DNA of 64,000 nt from Euryodendron excelsum (GCA_033060915.1 CM065383.1:11294001-11358000), one strand, 5' to 3'; counted from the first letter of the stretch, positions 37,638 to 47,150 are shown. Notes: generated by a model not told the origin, from the letters alone. Made by a program: numbers and translations.

Positions 37638-39429
37638 AAACCAAGGAGAAGAAACAACCCACATACCTGTGTGTAGTCAATATTTTCATTCATACATGTA
37701 TATGTAAAAACTATGTTCATTGTTAGTAACAACGGCGAAGAAACAAAGAAAACTCAAAAATTTACCTTTATGACCTTATTCCAACTCATAACCAGTTACA
37801 TGTCCCAAATCCCGACAATATGTCCTTTCCTCACTCAAACTATATTCATTACAAGTAAAAGAGGTGGAGAAACAAAGAAAACTCAGAAATTTGCCTTTAA
37901 AACCTTATTCCAACTCATAACCATCCACATGACCCAAATCCAGACAATAGCCTACATCCTTTCCTCACTACGCAAGCATAAACCCTTCAAAAACTTTACT
38001 GCATAAAAGGCAAAAATGGTATTTGGATAACCTCAAGAGACCAAATCTCAAATCACATTCATAAATTTCAACATATTTACAAAATAACATTTCCCCTTAA
38101 GGCCTTAACTATTGAATCTTAAGATAAATTTCAATATCCCATGAGCCTACCATCACTATTCCTAAATAAGTTCTATTTGGAGCAGAAGTTATTTTCACAT
38201 GCTTTGGAAGGAACTTTTTTTTTTTTTTTCAACAAATGGGAGAACCTGAAAGTTAATGTCCTCCTTTTCTAATGAGTATAGGTTTGATCAAGAAGCACAG
38301 ATAAAGAGAGTGAACTCATGCACACAGGTTTTATGCACAAAGCTATGCATGGCCATGTAAAACCAAAAAGTATATAATCCTCCACAAAACCATATCCAAA
38401 GATGGGTTCATTATGGCCGTCCCCCAACAATAGAGCAAATTCACAATATTGCACTTCATCCAATTCGTAGGGGCCACCAAACCATCAAAACACAACCTAT
38501 TCCTTTCCCCTCACATGCGATTCAAAAATCATATAAGGCTATAAGCACCAATAACTTCTTCATTCAGGATACTCTATCCCGTCCTCACATCGCAATTGCC
38601 ATAATCACTCACCTATGCAACACCAAGAAACAACATAGAAAGAAGGCAAGACGACCCACTTCTCCCTGGCCACTCTGCAATGAATGACTAAACAGTCCAC
38701 CAACATGCCACTCTCCTCGTGATTATCAAAAATATCCTTGTAAATAGCACAAACAACAATCGGTTTAACCCTTTACATCTATCCGTTGAATGCTTCAATA
38801 ACAAGGTTGTAAATGAAAAATGACTTAAATCTGAGTAATTTTCCCACTTGTACCAGCCTCTAGACTGTCCTCCCCTCTCCCACAAGTTACAATTTTCCAT
38901 TATCTTTTCTATTATTAAATTATTATTTTTTTGACAATCCTCACAGGCTTCTAGTTTCCCCACTTTCCAACAATGTTCACGGAAGTTTGATATCGAGCCT
39001 TGGTTAATTGATCACGCACATGAAAATCTATTTTTCCATGAAGATAACTGGTTAATTTTAGCTCCTTTTTTAGTTTGCAGTCTAAGCATTCCTCAGCACC
39101 AAAATCCAATACTTGGGCAAATTCCCGTCAAAGCAAACAGAGGGAAAGCAACAAAGAATACAAGCGGTTAAGAAAAGCGAATAAAATCAAAATGACCAGA
39201 AACTCGGATAGAAATTATGGGTAGAAACGTACAGGCCTTGCTGATCCTGGGTGGCCTGGTAGAGTCCGTCGTCGCGGTACATACGGCAGCGAGATCCGAC
39301 AACCTGAATCGATTGCTGAGGATCGCCCCGCTTCTTCGCCAGATACACCGCTCGTCTCTGAGCTCTCTTCCGAGCGGCGTCCATCAAGTCGTGGACCTTC
39401 CTCTCCGACCTCCGAGCTTCGTGCCACAT
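28889..39429 (-). CDS. CLASRP: CLK4-associating serine/arginine-rich protein (CLASRP) homologue, 13 exons, 544 aa
   Basis: Nuclear SR-related protein with a SWAP-type N-terminal domain, linked in animals to CLK kinases and alternative splicing. Exons in order: 39429-39233, 34682-34644, 34565-34417, 34225-34150, 33855-33567, 33465-33356, 32549-32502, 32409-32200, 31934-31830, 31697-31567, 31348-31210, 29112-28996, 28913-28889. They sum to 1635 nt (545 codons with stop), and every phase agrees. The protein starts MWHEARRSERKVHDLMDAAR and continues with QQSIQVVGSRCRMYRDDGLY, then the SWAP-like block through DRFDGRALLDFIRD. It has an acidic run at 186-211, LSRKERRKVSQIERERE, and an arginine/serine-rich tail from about 470 ending RVRSRSRY. 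Intron 1 is 4.55 kb and carries two MITEs; intron 11 is 2.1 kb; intron 6 carries a third element. The exon 3 donor is weak (GGAT|GTCGGT). It is intact and likely functional. Confidence 0.96.
31374..31402. repeat. (TAG)n microsatellite in CLASRP intron 10
   Basis: About nine TAG/GTA trinucleotide units begin 26 bp upstream of exon 11 in plus coordinates, that is, just inside the 5' part of the intron on the sense strand. Confidence 0.9.
32826..33253. mobile_element. hAT-like MITE in CLASRP intron 6 (428 bp)
   Basis: The left end CTAAGAAGCACGGACAC and the reverse complement of the right end CTAAGAAGCACGCACAT form terminal inverted repeats. Flanks GCAGTAAC (32818-32825) and GAGGTAAC (33254-33261) match at 6 of 8 positions, which fits an old 8-bp hAT target duplication. 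The interior is AT-rich with no coding capacity. It sits inside an intron, so it is removed by splicing. Confidence 0.7.
35591..36220. mobile_element. Diverged hAT-like element, same family as the intron 6 copy
   Basis: The left end GTAAGAAGCATGAATACTAT and the reverse complement of the right end CGAAGAAGCACATACACTTT resemble the termini of the element at 32826-33253. Both interiors carry GACACATG/GTGTCC-like words near the right end. A TA run lies at 35686..35705. The target duplication is not clear, so the ends are approximate. Confidence 0.5.
36279..36556. mobile_element. Tourist-like MITE (PIF/Harbinger type, 278 bp)
   Basis: The left terminus GGCCTCATTTGGTAACG and the reverse complement of the right terminus GGGCCCGTTTGGTAACG match at 15 of 17 positions. 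TTA flanks both sides (36276-36278 and 36557-36559), the 3-bp duplication expected of PIF/Harbinger elements. There is no coding capacity. Confidence 0.8.
37712..37972. repeat. 129-bp tandem duplication in CLASRP intron 1
   Basis: AAACAAAGAAAACTC starts at 37741 and again at 37870, followed in both copies by the same block ending in CCTTATTCCAACTCATAACC and ACAATA. The unit is about 129 bp, present twice, and moderately diverged. A 29-bp poly(A) run lies just upstream (about 37607-37635). Confidence 0.85.
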
Positions 39430-39452
39430 CCTCTCTCTCCCTCCGTCCCCCC

Positions 39453-39468
39453 CTCTCTCTCTCTCTCT
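39453..39468. repeat. (CT)n tract in the CLASRP leader
   Basis: A short CT array on the plus strand (GA in the sense of the gene) lies 24-39 bp upstream of the CLASRP ATG. Confidence 0.8.
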
Positions 39469-39507
39469 GAATTCAGATTGCGTTCGTCGCGGGGTGGTGT
39501 ATAAAGC

Positions 39508-39556
39508 CCTGGCCCTAGCCCTAGCCCTAACCTGGCCCTAACCCTAGCCCTAAACC
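39508..39556 (-). repeat. Telomere-like CCCTAR repeat in the CLASRP leader/core promoter
   Basis: About eight degenerate units (CCCTGG, CCCTAG, CCCTAA) read on the minus (sense) strand as GGGTTAGGG, GGGCTAGGG and TTTAGGG. Telo-box motifs of this kind (AAACCCTAA) occur in plant promoters of growth and translation genes. The block lies 80-125 bp upstream of the CLASRP ATG. The sense strand has enough spaced GGG runs to form a G-quadruplex in principle. Confidence 0.75.
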
Positions 39557-39660
39557 GAGTTCTTTTGATCGAAGGAGAGACTCAGAATCGAAACTAGTGA
39601 GGCGGCCCCGTACTCCCGTGCTCTCCAACTGTATCGGTTCACCGAAGGAAGCGAAGGAAG

Positions 39661-39876
39661 TGTGGTTCAAAATAATAAGGCCAAAATTGTTGTATCAAAC
39701 TCATCTGAAAATACACTGTTCATCGGGGTTATAAGGTTCAAATCTACCGGTGCTGAAGGTTCAAGTTGTGCAAGATTTAACTCAGATTCATTAAGGACCG
39801 AGTCAGTAGAACATTGTAACTCCTTAAAATAATTAGGACACTGAACAGTTATTCAAAAGAGATTAAGAAAAGACAG
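39661..39876 (+). repeat. 5' LTR, left fragment
   Basis: It starts TGTGGTTCAAAATAATAAGG and aligns to the 3' LTR start TGTGGGTCAAAATAATAAGA. The match continues to GACAG at 39872-39876, where the nested element begins. Confidence 0.9.
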
Positions 39877-41219
39877 GGTCGCGTCCTGCTTTTTGGGGTG
39901 TTCAATGTCTTTTCAGCTCAGAGACCCTAAAATACGGAACTTTGTTATTAGAACTCGTCTTCCTAAAAGGATAAGTGCGACTAGGTTTGAAAATTGATTT
40001 GACTAAGGGCTTTTTTAAAAAATAGGAGCCACCACCTAATTTGATTAAAGTGAGTTAGGGCACCTAAAACTAAGCGTTAATTCAAAGATTAAACTTAGGG
40101 CTTTTGAAAAAGGTTTTTAAAATCTCCCTCCAGAAAGGGTTTTTTAAGAAAATAGGTTGTTTGGCAACCTTTGGAATGTTTAAGCCCTTTTTGAAAATAA
40201 CTTCATTTTGGTCTTTTGAAAACAGAAATCTAAAGTTCAAGGGTTGGTTACGTGTAAGAAAGATATCCTAAGATCATCACCTTACCCCGCCCTTTTGGTA
40301 CCTACATGTCTAATCACCCTTGATTCACTCACTAGAATAACCGGTTACCATTGTCCACTTAATATCCACTTTAGAACTTTGAAAACAGGGTTTAATCATC
40401 TCTTTTCGGATGGATGATGCATGATGCAAGTTTTTGAAAAAAGTTTGAAAATGATGGGAGTTTTGGAAGAGTTTAGAATAGAAATTTTGGATTGATTAGA
40501 TTTTTCGAAAAAGGGATTGGGGTTGACATGGAAGTTATGACCGCACTATTTTAGGTTGCCTACGTATCTCATTTGATGAGAATCAGGTCATTCGTAGTTC
40601 GGGCAAGAGCCCGATGGAAAATAGGCACATTTAGGGCCTTTGGAAGGTTTGAAGATACTTTGGGGTCTTTGAAAAAGTTTAAGACACTTTGAGGTCTTTG
40701 GAAAAGTTTAAGACACTTTGTGATCTTGAAAGTTTTGACTTGAAATTGGATGGTGGTATGTTTTGAAAATGCTTTTGGATTGACTCTAAGGGAGTTTTGG
40801 AAAAAGGATTTGGCATGACTTAAGAGAACTTAAAAGTGTTTTCGGAGTCTTGTTTTGAAGACCTTGGAGGCATGACTTTAGAATGTTTGGATGGATTAAT
40901 TTTTGAAAGTGGTCTTTGAAAATGGTGTGTTTGGAATCCTAACATGGACAACCTAAGAGGTTGTTCTTGATTTATCACTTGTCCTTAGAATCCCTAACCA
41001 TGAGAGGGCTAGGAATACTTTAGGTTTGTGACTTTTGGAGACATCCTTGAAAAGGTCTTAAAGATGGAGTCTAGGAACATAAGAAGAGCATATGGAGTTG
41101 AGTTTTTGAAATCATGGGGGTAGGAGGTTTTTGAAGAATAGGTTAGGAGGGTAATTGGAAAATTTGAATGATCATTTGAAAAAGGGTTCAAGAGTTGGAA
41201 CCTTGAAGTGTATTAACCT

Positions 41220-41410
41220 TGGTTAAGTTAGCCTAGGGTTAGGGGAACTTAAGGTTAAAAAGACTAAGGGTTAACTAACTAGGGTTAAGTAACTAGGGTC
41301 AAGTAAACCTAGGGTCAAGTAACTAGGGTCAAGTTAACCTAGGGTGAGGTAACTAGGGTCAAGTTAATCTAAGGTCAAGTAACTAGGATCAAGTTAACCT
41401 AGGATTGAAT
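41220..41410. repeat. Tandem array of AACTAGGGTCAAGT units
   Basis: About five imperfect units of roughly 35 bp alternate AACTAGGGTCAAGT with TAACCTAGGGTSAGGT-like halves, inside the nested insertion. Confidence 0.85.
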
Positions 41411-41739
41411 TGAAAGATGATTTGAAACGTAGTTTGGTGCATTTTTTGAAAAAAGTTTTGGAGAACCAAACATGTTATGCCATGGACTTTAGTATGCCAT
41501 CTCTTTAAAGATCATTTCTATGAAAATTTTGACTCTAGTCAAGAGTATGGTTTGTATGGGTGGTGCTTGGAGACCATTCCAAGGAAGGTTTCCTCATGGC
41601 CATTATAACTTTTATCTTGACAAGAGTGGACGGATTAAAATTCGACATGATAAGGACAATTTTTGGAAAATCATTTTTGATGCAAAGATGGAGAGAATGC
41701 ATTTTTGAAATCATCTTTAGGGAAGGATCTTTGAAAACC

Positions 41740-42020
41740 ATTTTTCAAGGGGACCATTCCATCAAGAGAGGGTTCATATGGCCAATATAAAGGGAGACCA
41801 CTCAAGAGAGGGTTCCATGGGGCCATTCCAACCACTAAACTTGAGAGAATGGAGACCATAAAAATCAAAGGATTTGAACATCATTTTTTGGGTGATCATA
41901 AGGAGAAAAGGGGACCATTCTAACAATTTAGGAGTCCTATGGCCAATATAAAGGGAGATCACTCAAGAGAGGGTTTCATGGGGCTATTTTAACCACTAAA
42001 TTTGAAAGAATGGAAACCTT
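41740..42020. repeat. Direct repeats of about 170 bp
   Basis: GGCCAATATAAAGGGAGA then CACTCAAGAGAGGGTT then CATGGGG then CCACTAAA then GAAAGAATGGA occurs twice, starting near 41779 and 41942. Partial copies of GGACCATTCCA occur upstream (near 41571 and 41750). Confidence 0.8.
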
Positions 42021-42817
42021 GAAAATTTAGAGAGGTTGAAAGCAACTTTTATGCAAGTTAAAATACAATGGTGCAAAAATATGAATTAGGGGGTTGTGAG
42101 AGACTTTCTAAGGCATGATTCCTAAAGTCCCATCCTAAATTTCAAGGGGCCAACTCTTGGAACAATTTTTTAAGGACATGTAGAGCTTGAAAATGTCATG
42201 AAATTAAGAACAATGCAAGCATTGTGGGATATGGCAATAAACATAAAATGAAGCCAAGCATACAAGACATGATCAAAATAATAATATGCAAGAGGTTATG
42301 ATTCACATACAAGGTTTTTAGGCTTCACCATACAAACAAGGGGCTCTTAGGCCATACCATCTTAAAGTAGGCTAGTGAGAGGTCCCCCTACACGGTGGCT
42401 CTCACTTGCTTTCCTCTAAGCATGATCTAGGAGCCCTATTGGCTCAAGCATGCAAGAAATGGGGGTTAAAGATGGGGATTAAAATAGAGAATAGCTTAAG
42501 TAGGCTAGGAGGGAGAAGAGAAGAGTGGGGAAGAGCACAAATATAAAAGGGATACCACCTTTTACCTTCAACACTCTTGTAATCTTCAATGGATGTTTTG
42601 ATTGGAGCTTGAGTGATTTCAAGAAGGCTTGAGAGGCTTGAGTGGAGTGTATAAGTGTGTATGAGGCTTTGTGTATGGAGTGTATAGGCTTAGGAGAGGT
42701 AGAATCTAGCCTAAGTGTTGGAGGGGGGGAATATATATAGAGATTCGAGTTTCTGGAGTGATTTCAGCAGAGTTTCATATCAATTTCGGACTTGGAATAT
42801 GCAAGGGGGGAGGCCTC

Positions 42818-42868
42818 TATTTATAGGCAATCTGGCACAGACCACGCGCATGTGCTACATGCGCGTGG
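42818..42868. promoter_or_regulatory. TATA-like motif followed by a perfect 12-bp palindrome
   Basis: CTATTTATAGG (about 42817-42827) is followed by CCACGCGCATGT (42842-42853), a 3-base loop and its exact complement ACATGCGCGTGG (42857-42868). A second smaller hairpin GGCCAAA-C-TTTGGCC follows at once. If the insertion is an LTR, this could be its promoter or the 5' end of its transcript. Confidence 0.45.
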
Positions 42869-42989
42869 CCAAACTTTGGCCGTGCGCATGTAGGACATGC
42901 ACAGGTACTGTTCCATTGTCACAATAACACGTGGCACCCTATGTACTAGTTAAATCTCGACCGTTGATCGAAAGTCAGTCGATCTAAAC

Positions 42990-43660
42990 AAAATTTGAGC
43001 GCATGTAGCATACGCTCCACCACCGGGAAGATTCGCCCAAACTTTGCCTTGATAATTGGGCCAACCGGGAAGGTTCCAAGGGAATCGGTCGCACTTGGAA
43101 TGTTCTCTTAGTGCATCCGATGAACTTTCATGTTTTCGAAGAGTTTGAATTATGTTCAGAAGCGTGGGATATCGTCTTGGAAAGCGTGCCAAAAAGGACA
43201 CCTTTGCTGAGCGTCTATGATACGCTCCGTGTGTGTTTGAAAGTGGTTGTTTTCGTTTGATATGATCGAGGCCTTCGAGAAGCGATCTATTCGATCGGAC
43301 TGTTCTGATGTAAAGTACTCTGGAAATACTTTCCGAAATTCCTAAATTTACGCATTTCTCAAGTAATTTGACGGTGCGTTTTGATCAGGGAATCGGAGAA
43401 AAAGTCAACCTTGGTGGAGCGTCTGCGAGACGCTCTAGGGGTTGCTGAAAGTTATAGTTTTCGCACCGTACGATGGAGGGTTTCGGGAAGTGATCCATCC
43501 GATCAAACCGTATCGGTGGAAAGATCTATGGACGAGTTTTCGAGAATTCCCTGATTTACGCGTTTCTCAAGTCGGTTGACGGTGCGATATAATCAGGGAA
43601 TCGAAAGAAAAGACAATTTAAGCAGAACGTCTGTGAGACGCTCCAGGAAACTTTTATCGA
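42990..43660. repeat. 208-bp tandem repeats, each with a hairpin
   Basis: Hairpins of the form GAGCGTCT-NNN-AGACGCTC begin at 42997, 43209, 43417 and 43625 (spacing 212, 208 and 208 bp). The best is perfect over 8 bp at 43417-43435. Between them TTTCTCAAGTMRNTTGACGGTGCG and GATCNGGGAATCGRA recur. Unit identity looks moderate. Confidence 0.85.
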
Positions 43661-44139
43661 GTCATGTGAGCTTAGTGTCGTAGGGTGTTCCTTAGGTTAA
43701 ACAAAGGCGTGTAGTGAAACCCTTTGCTCAAAATCCCAAAGGCTGGTACTGTTTCGGGGCATTTTTTGGGCTTCTAGGGGCAAAATGATTATTTTGACCA
43801 GAGTTGGCTGGAAATGGTCAGGAATGGTCCGGTATATTGTGTTAGGCATGTAGGGCTGTTCAGGGATAGTTCTGAGAGAGTTTGTCACCGTTCAGCGGGG
43901 TTCGTGCCGTGCTGAGTCATTTAGGGGCAAAATGGTCATTTTGACCAGAGTGAGCCGGAATAGGACCGGATTTGGACCAAATGGCGTGCGGGGGATGCCC
44001 GATGGTTTGACAACATTATGAAAGGATGCACTTATCGTTTTGAGGGATTTTAAACTTTCCCAAAACGTGCCTGGAGGTCCAAGGGGCAGACTTGGTCATT
44101 TTTCACCGAGTCGGGCTAGCAGGCGCCGATGTTGACCGA

Positions 44140-44480
44140 GGTGTTAGTTCCCGAGACCACCCAGTCTCGGAAAACTACCTGTATGGTGTTGGTCTCTAAG
44201 AACGCCTGGTCTTAGAGAGCTACCTGTAGGGTGGTGTTGGTTCCTGAGAACGCCTGGTCCTAGATAGCTACCTGGAAGGGTGGTGTTGGTCTTCGGGAAT
44301 GCCTGGTCCCGGAGAACTACCGAATGACGGACATTTTACGTTGGCGGGCTAGCAGGCGCCAGAAGTGAACCGTCTGGAATTTGATGAGGTGTTGGTCCCC
44401 GAGATCTCCCGGTCTCGGGAAGCTACCTGGATGGCGTTGGTTTCCGGGACCGCTTGGTCTGGAAAACTGTCTGGAATGGT
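44140..44480. repeat. Six copies of a 45-49 bp GGTGTTGGT repeat
   Basis: Units start at 44140, 44185, 44233, 44282, 44388 and 44433. Each reads roughly GGTGTTGGTCCCGAGAACGC, then CTGGTC, then AGAGCTACCTG; the half-units GAGA and TCTC let each copy fold on itself. A longer spacer with GGGCTAGCAGGCGCC (also at 44112) interrupts after the fourth copy. Confidence 0.85.
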
Positions 44481-44642
44481 GCTTAAGGCTTCATCAGATC
44501 CTTGTAGGCCCGAGAAGCGACCATCTGGTTGGATTGGAGATTGAAAGGCTCATCTTGAGCCTGCAAATGTTGTGATGTTGGAAACCGAATCCGGTCGGGC
44601 CGCAGATTGCCGAGTGGGCAAAAATGGGATGCTTACAGACAG

Positions 44643-44904
44643 AATACAATTTCCTATGGACTAAGGTATTTTGAGCACTATATATACTCCATATCATTGA
44701 GGTGTAAGGTACGTTCACTTGAGTTTAAACTCTCATATATTTTATTCGATTCATTGTGGTTAAACTTGTTAACTTAATCATCATAATACCTTCGGCCCAA
44801 AAAGGGTCGAGACATTCACATCGTCTTCTTCTCTTGTAAATTGTTCGTGCTCATCAAATTGGTTTTGAGAGTTCAACCGAATCTTTCTAAAAATTTCACC
44901 TACA
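44643..44904 (+). repeat. 5' LTR, right fragment
   Basis: It resumes the LTR alignment at AATACAATTTCCTATGGAC and ends TTTCACCTACA, the same end as the 3' LTR. The TATA-like CACTATATATA near 44677 corresponds to CACTATAAATA in the 3' LTR. Confidence 0.9.
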
Positions 44905-44926
44905 ATTGGAGCTGTTTATGAGAAGG
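44905..44926 (+). other. Degenerate primer-binding site
   Basis: ATTGGAGCTGTTTATGAG directly follows the LTR. It is close to the ATTGGCGCCGT start that I recall for Tat-type primer-binding sites; the differences are mainly changes expected from decay of CpG and G positions. It is probably no longer usable. Confidence 0.5.
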
Positions 44927-44937
44927 TCTACACAACG

Positions 44938-46620
44938 ATGAGTACTAGTTATCTCAGAGGAGGAATTGATCCCACTGGCAAGCAACTAGATGACAGCCAT
45001 AACGTCCGTAGTCACAATGCCACACACCAATTAAGTTGGCATAATGATAATCTGCCGCGAACTCCTGGAGGACATTTTATTAGGTCGAAGATACAATTCC
45101 CTAGAGGCAACTAGTCGGAAAGATAGGAGGATCTAGCACGGGCACCATAGTATGCCCGAAATCCAAACCGCCGAAAGAATTATTGAAGGAACTTAAATCC
45201 GTCACCATCCAGTGGCTGAGTCCCTAGTAACTTGTGGCTCCGAACAACTAAGCAGGAGATTCGGCAATGGGATAAAAAGATTGCCTACCTTAGGGAGGTA
45301 ATTGAAGCAATGAGAGAGGCGATTGCCAGACGAGATGAACGAGTACCTGAGAAGGCACCAAAATGGCGGCACAGAAGGAGATAGAATTCAAAAAATATGA
45401 GCCCCCTGGCCGCACGTGCAACAGGGAGCTGTACAGCCAGTACATGGCACTATGTGGAACGACGAGAAGATCAACAGCCTTGGAGAAATCGGTCACCAAC
45501 AAGGGGCCCGATAAGGGTCAAGCCAAAGCGACAGGATTGGGACAAGTGACTGGAAGATCGGCTCAACAACTAGGATAAACACCGAAAAGGGTGCACAACA
45601 TAGGATATAACCAGGAAAGCCCTAGACCAGATTGCTTCCATCCCCTTCACAGAAGAGATTGATGCATGCCGACCTCCCAGGAAATTTACCCCCCCAAAGT
45701 TTACGCCTTATGATGGGAAGTCAAATCCCATTACCCATGTTCGGCACTATAAGCAAATGATGGCGCTATGGAGCTATGACGATTCACTCGTATGCCAAAT
45801 TTTCCTTTCAAGCCTGTGAGAAGTAGCCCTACGATGGTTCAACAAGCTGCAGTCTAGATCAGTGTCAAGCTGGAGACAACTTGTATAACTGTTCACCAAC
45901 CATTTCGTAGCAAATAGCAAACAGCCCAACGAGGTCGACTACTTGCTAACTTTGCAAAAGAAAGATGACGAGGGATTGCGTGCATATGCAAAGAGATACT
46001 AGGAGGCTTACAATGAGATAGAAGACTATAACGAGCAGTTGGCTGTTGTGCAGTTCAAGATCAGCCTTCCTAGAGAACACTGTTTAAGGCAATCCCTCAT
46101 GAAGAAACCAGTCACCCGCATACAAGATCTGATGGTTAGGATTGAACAATATGCGCGGGTGAAAGAAGATTTAGTACAGCTGACACAGGAGAAGGTCAGC
46201 GAGAAAAACGAGAAGAAAGATGGGCGAGAAAGAAAGAAGCCCAGACGTGAGGAGAATAGTAATAATATCCAGGGCAGAAAAGTAACAAATATGGTCAACA
46301 CAGTTTTAAGGACCCAATATACAAAATCTTGCCCCAATACGAGACAAACTTTTCTTTAAGTGGCCCCTAAAGCTAGGAGGAGACCCTGCCGCCTGAGACT
46401 AGAGAAAGTTATATTCCTATCACAGGGAAAAGGGGCATCAGACGGAGAATTACCAAAATCTGAAAAATCACTTAGAGGAATTGGCAAAGGCAGGACATCT
46501 CGATCAATATATTGACTGGGAAAAAACAAAGCGGGAGGCAGAGCAGACAAAGTAGGAAGTCGCTCCCCAATAGGAAGTCAGAACAGACCCAGTTCGAGTA
46601 ATCAACGTCCTCCATGCATC
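44938..46620 (+). pseudogene. Retrotransposon gag, broken
   Basis: The frame opens MSTSYLRGGIDPTGKQ near the primer-binding site. The retrotransposon gag domain is recognisable at about 45680-46110 (PPKFTPYDGKSNPITHVRHY, RWFNKLQSRSVSSW, YNEQLAVVQFKISLP). Downstream is a Lys/Glu/Arg-rich basic region (KKDGRERKKPRRE). At least five in-frame stops interrupt it, several at positions where the family has Trp or Gln. There is no CCHC knuckle that I can see. Confidence 0.8.
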
Positions 46621-47150
46621 GGTAGAATCAGCAACCGTCGACCCACACAAATACCGGGCGAAAATCCATAAAGCAGCACACCTCAGGGAGGTAATAGAAT
46701 TGGAAGCCCCAAACAAAAAGGTGAAGGTCAGCAGCAGTGTTGGGGCCATAACCTTCACAGATAATGACTTGGCAGTGGTCCAACTGCCACACAATGACGC
46801 GTTGATGGTAACTTTACGATTGGAGGACTGTGATGTAAAAATGCTGCTGATTGATCAATGAAGCTCCTCTGAAGTTATGTTCTATGACCTCTTCAAGAAA
46901 CTAGGATTGAAAGACGTCGATCTCCAGCAATCTTTGAATCCCCTGGTCAGATTCAACTCGGATTCGGTTTGGCCACTAAGAAAAGTAGCTATCCCGATTA
47001 CTGTAGGAGGGATCATTATTCAAACAGAGTTTCTGGTGGTCAATGTGTCTTCACCCTACAATGCAATCACGGGTCAGACATGGCTACACCTCATGAAAGC
47101 CATACCTTTGTCCTATCATCACCTAATCCGTTTTCGATTCCGGGAAGAAT
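46620..47150 (+). pseudogene. Retroelement aspartic protease region, broken
   Basis: MLLIDQ-stop-SSSEVMFYDLF at about 46841-46899 is the active-site loop region, with a stop at the position of the usual small residue. VRFNSDSVWPLRKVAIPITV and SSPYNAITGQTWLHLMKAIP follow, as in plant gypsy proteases. It is inactive in this copy. Confidence 0.75.

Larger units (their letters stand above)
34683..39232 (-). other. CLASRP intron 1 (4.55 kb)
   Basis: This intron separates the first coding exon (65 codons) from a 39-nt second exon. It holds a degenerate hAT-like element (about 35591-36220), a Tourist-like MITE (36279-36556), a poly(A) tract with a 129-bp tandem duplication (about 37712-37972), and further AT-rich sequence. 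I see no gene within it. Confidence 0.85.
39877..44637. mobile_element. 4.76-kb non-coding insertion in the 5' LTR, probably a giant solo LTR
   Basis: The insertion is bounded exactly by GACAG on both sides (39872-39876 and 44638-44642), a 5-bp target duplication typical of LTR retrotransposons. It ends in CA (GATGCTTACA) and starts GGTCGCGTCC, one base away from the canonical TG. It has no gag or pol sequence. It contains a motif common in plant LTRs, CCTACGTATCTCATTTGATG (40560-40579), followed by a conserved-looking GTAGTTCGGG. Four tandem arrays occupy its right two thirds. Size, ends and lack of coding make a solo LTR of a very large element (Ogre-like or similar) the best reading; a LARD-type element is the alternative. 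Confidence 0.7.
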
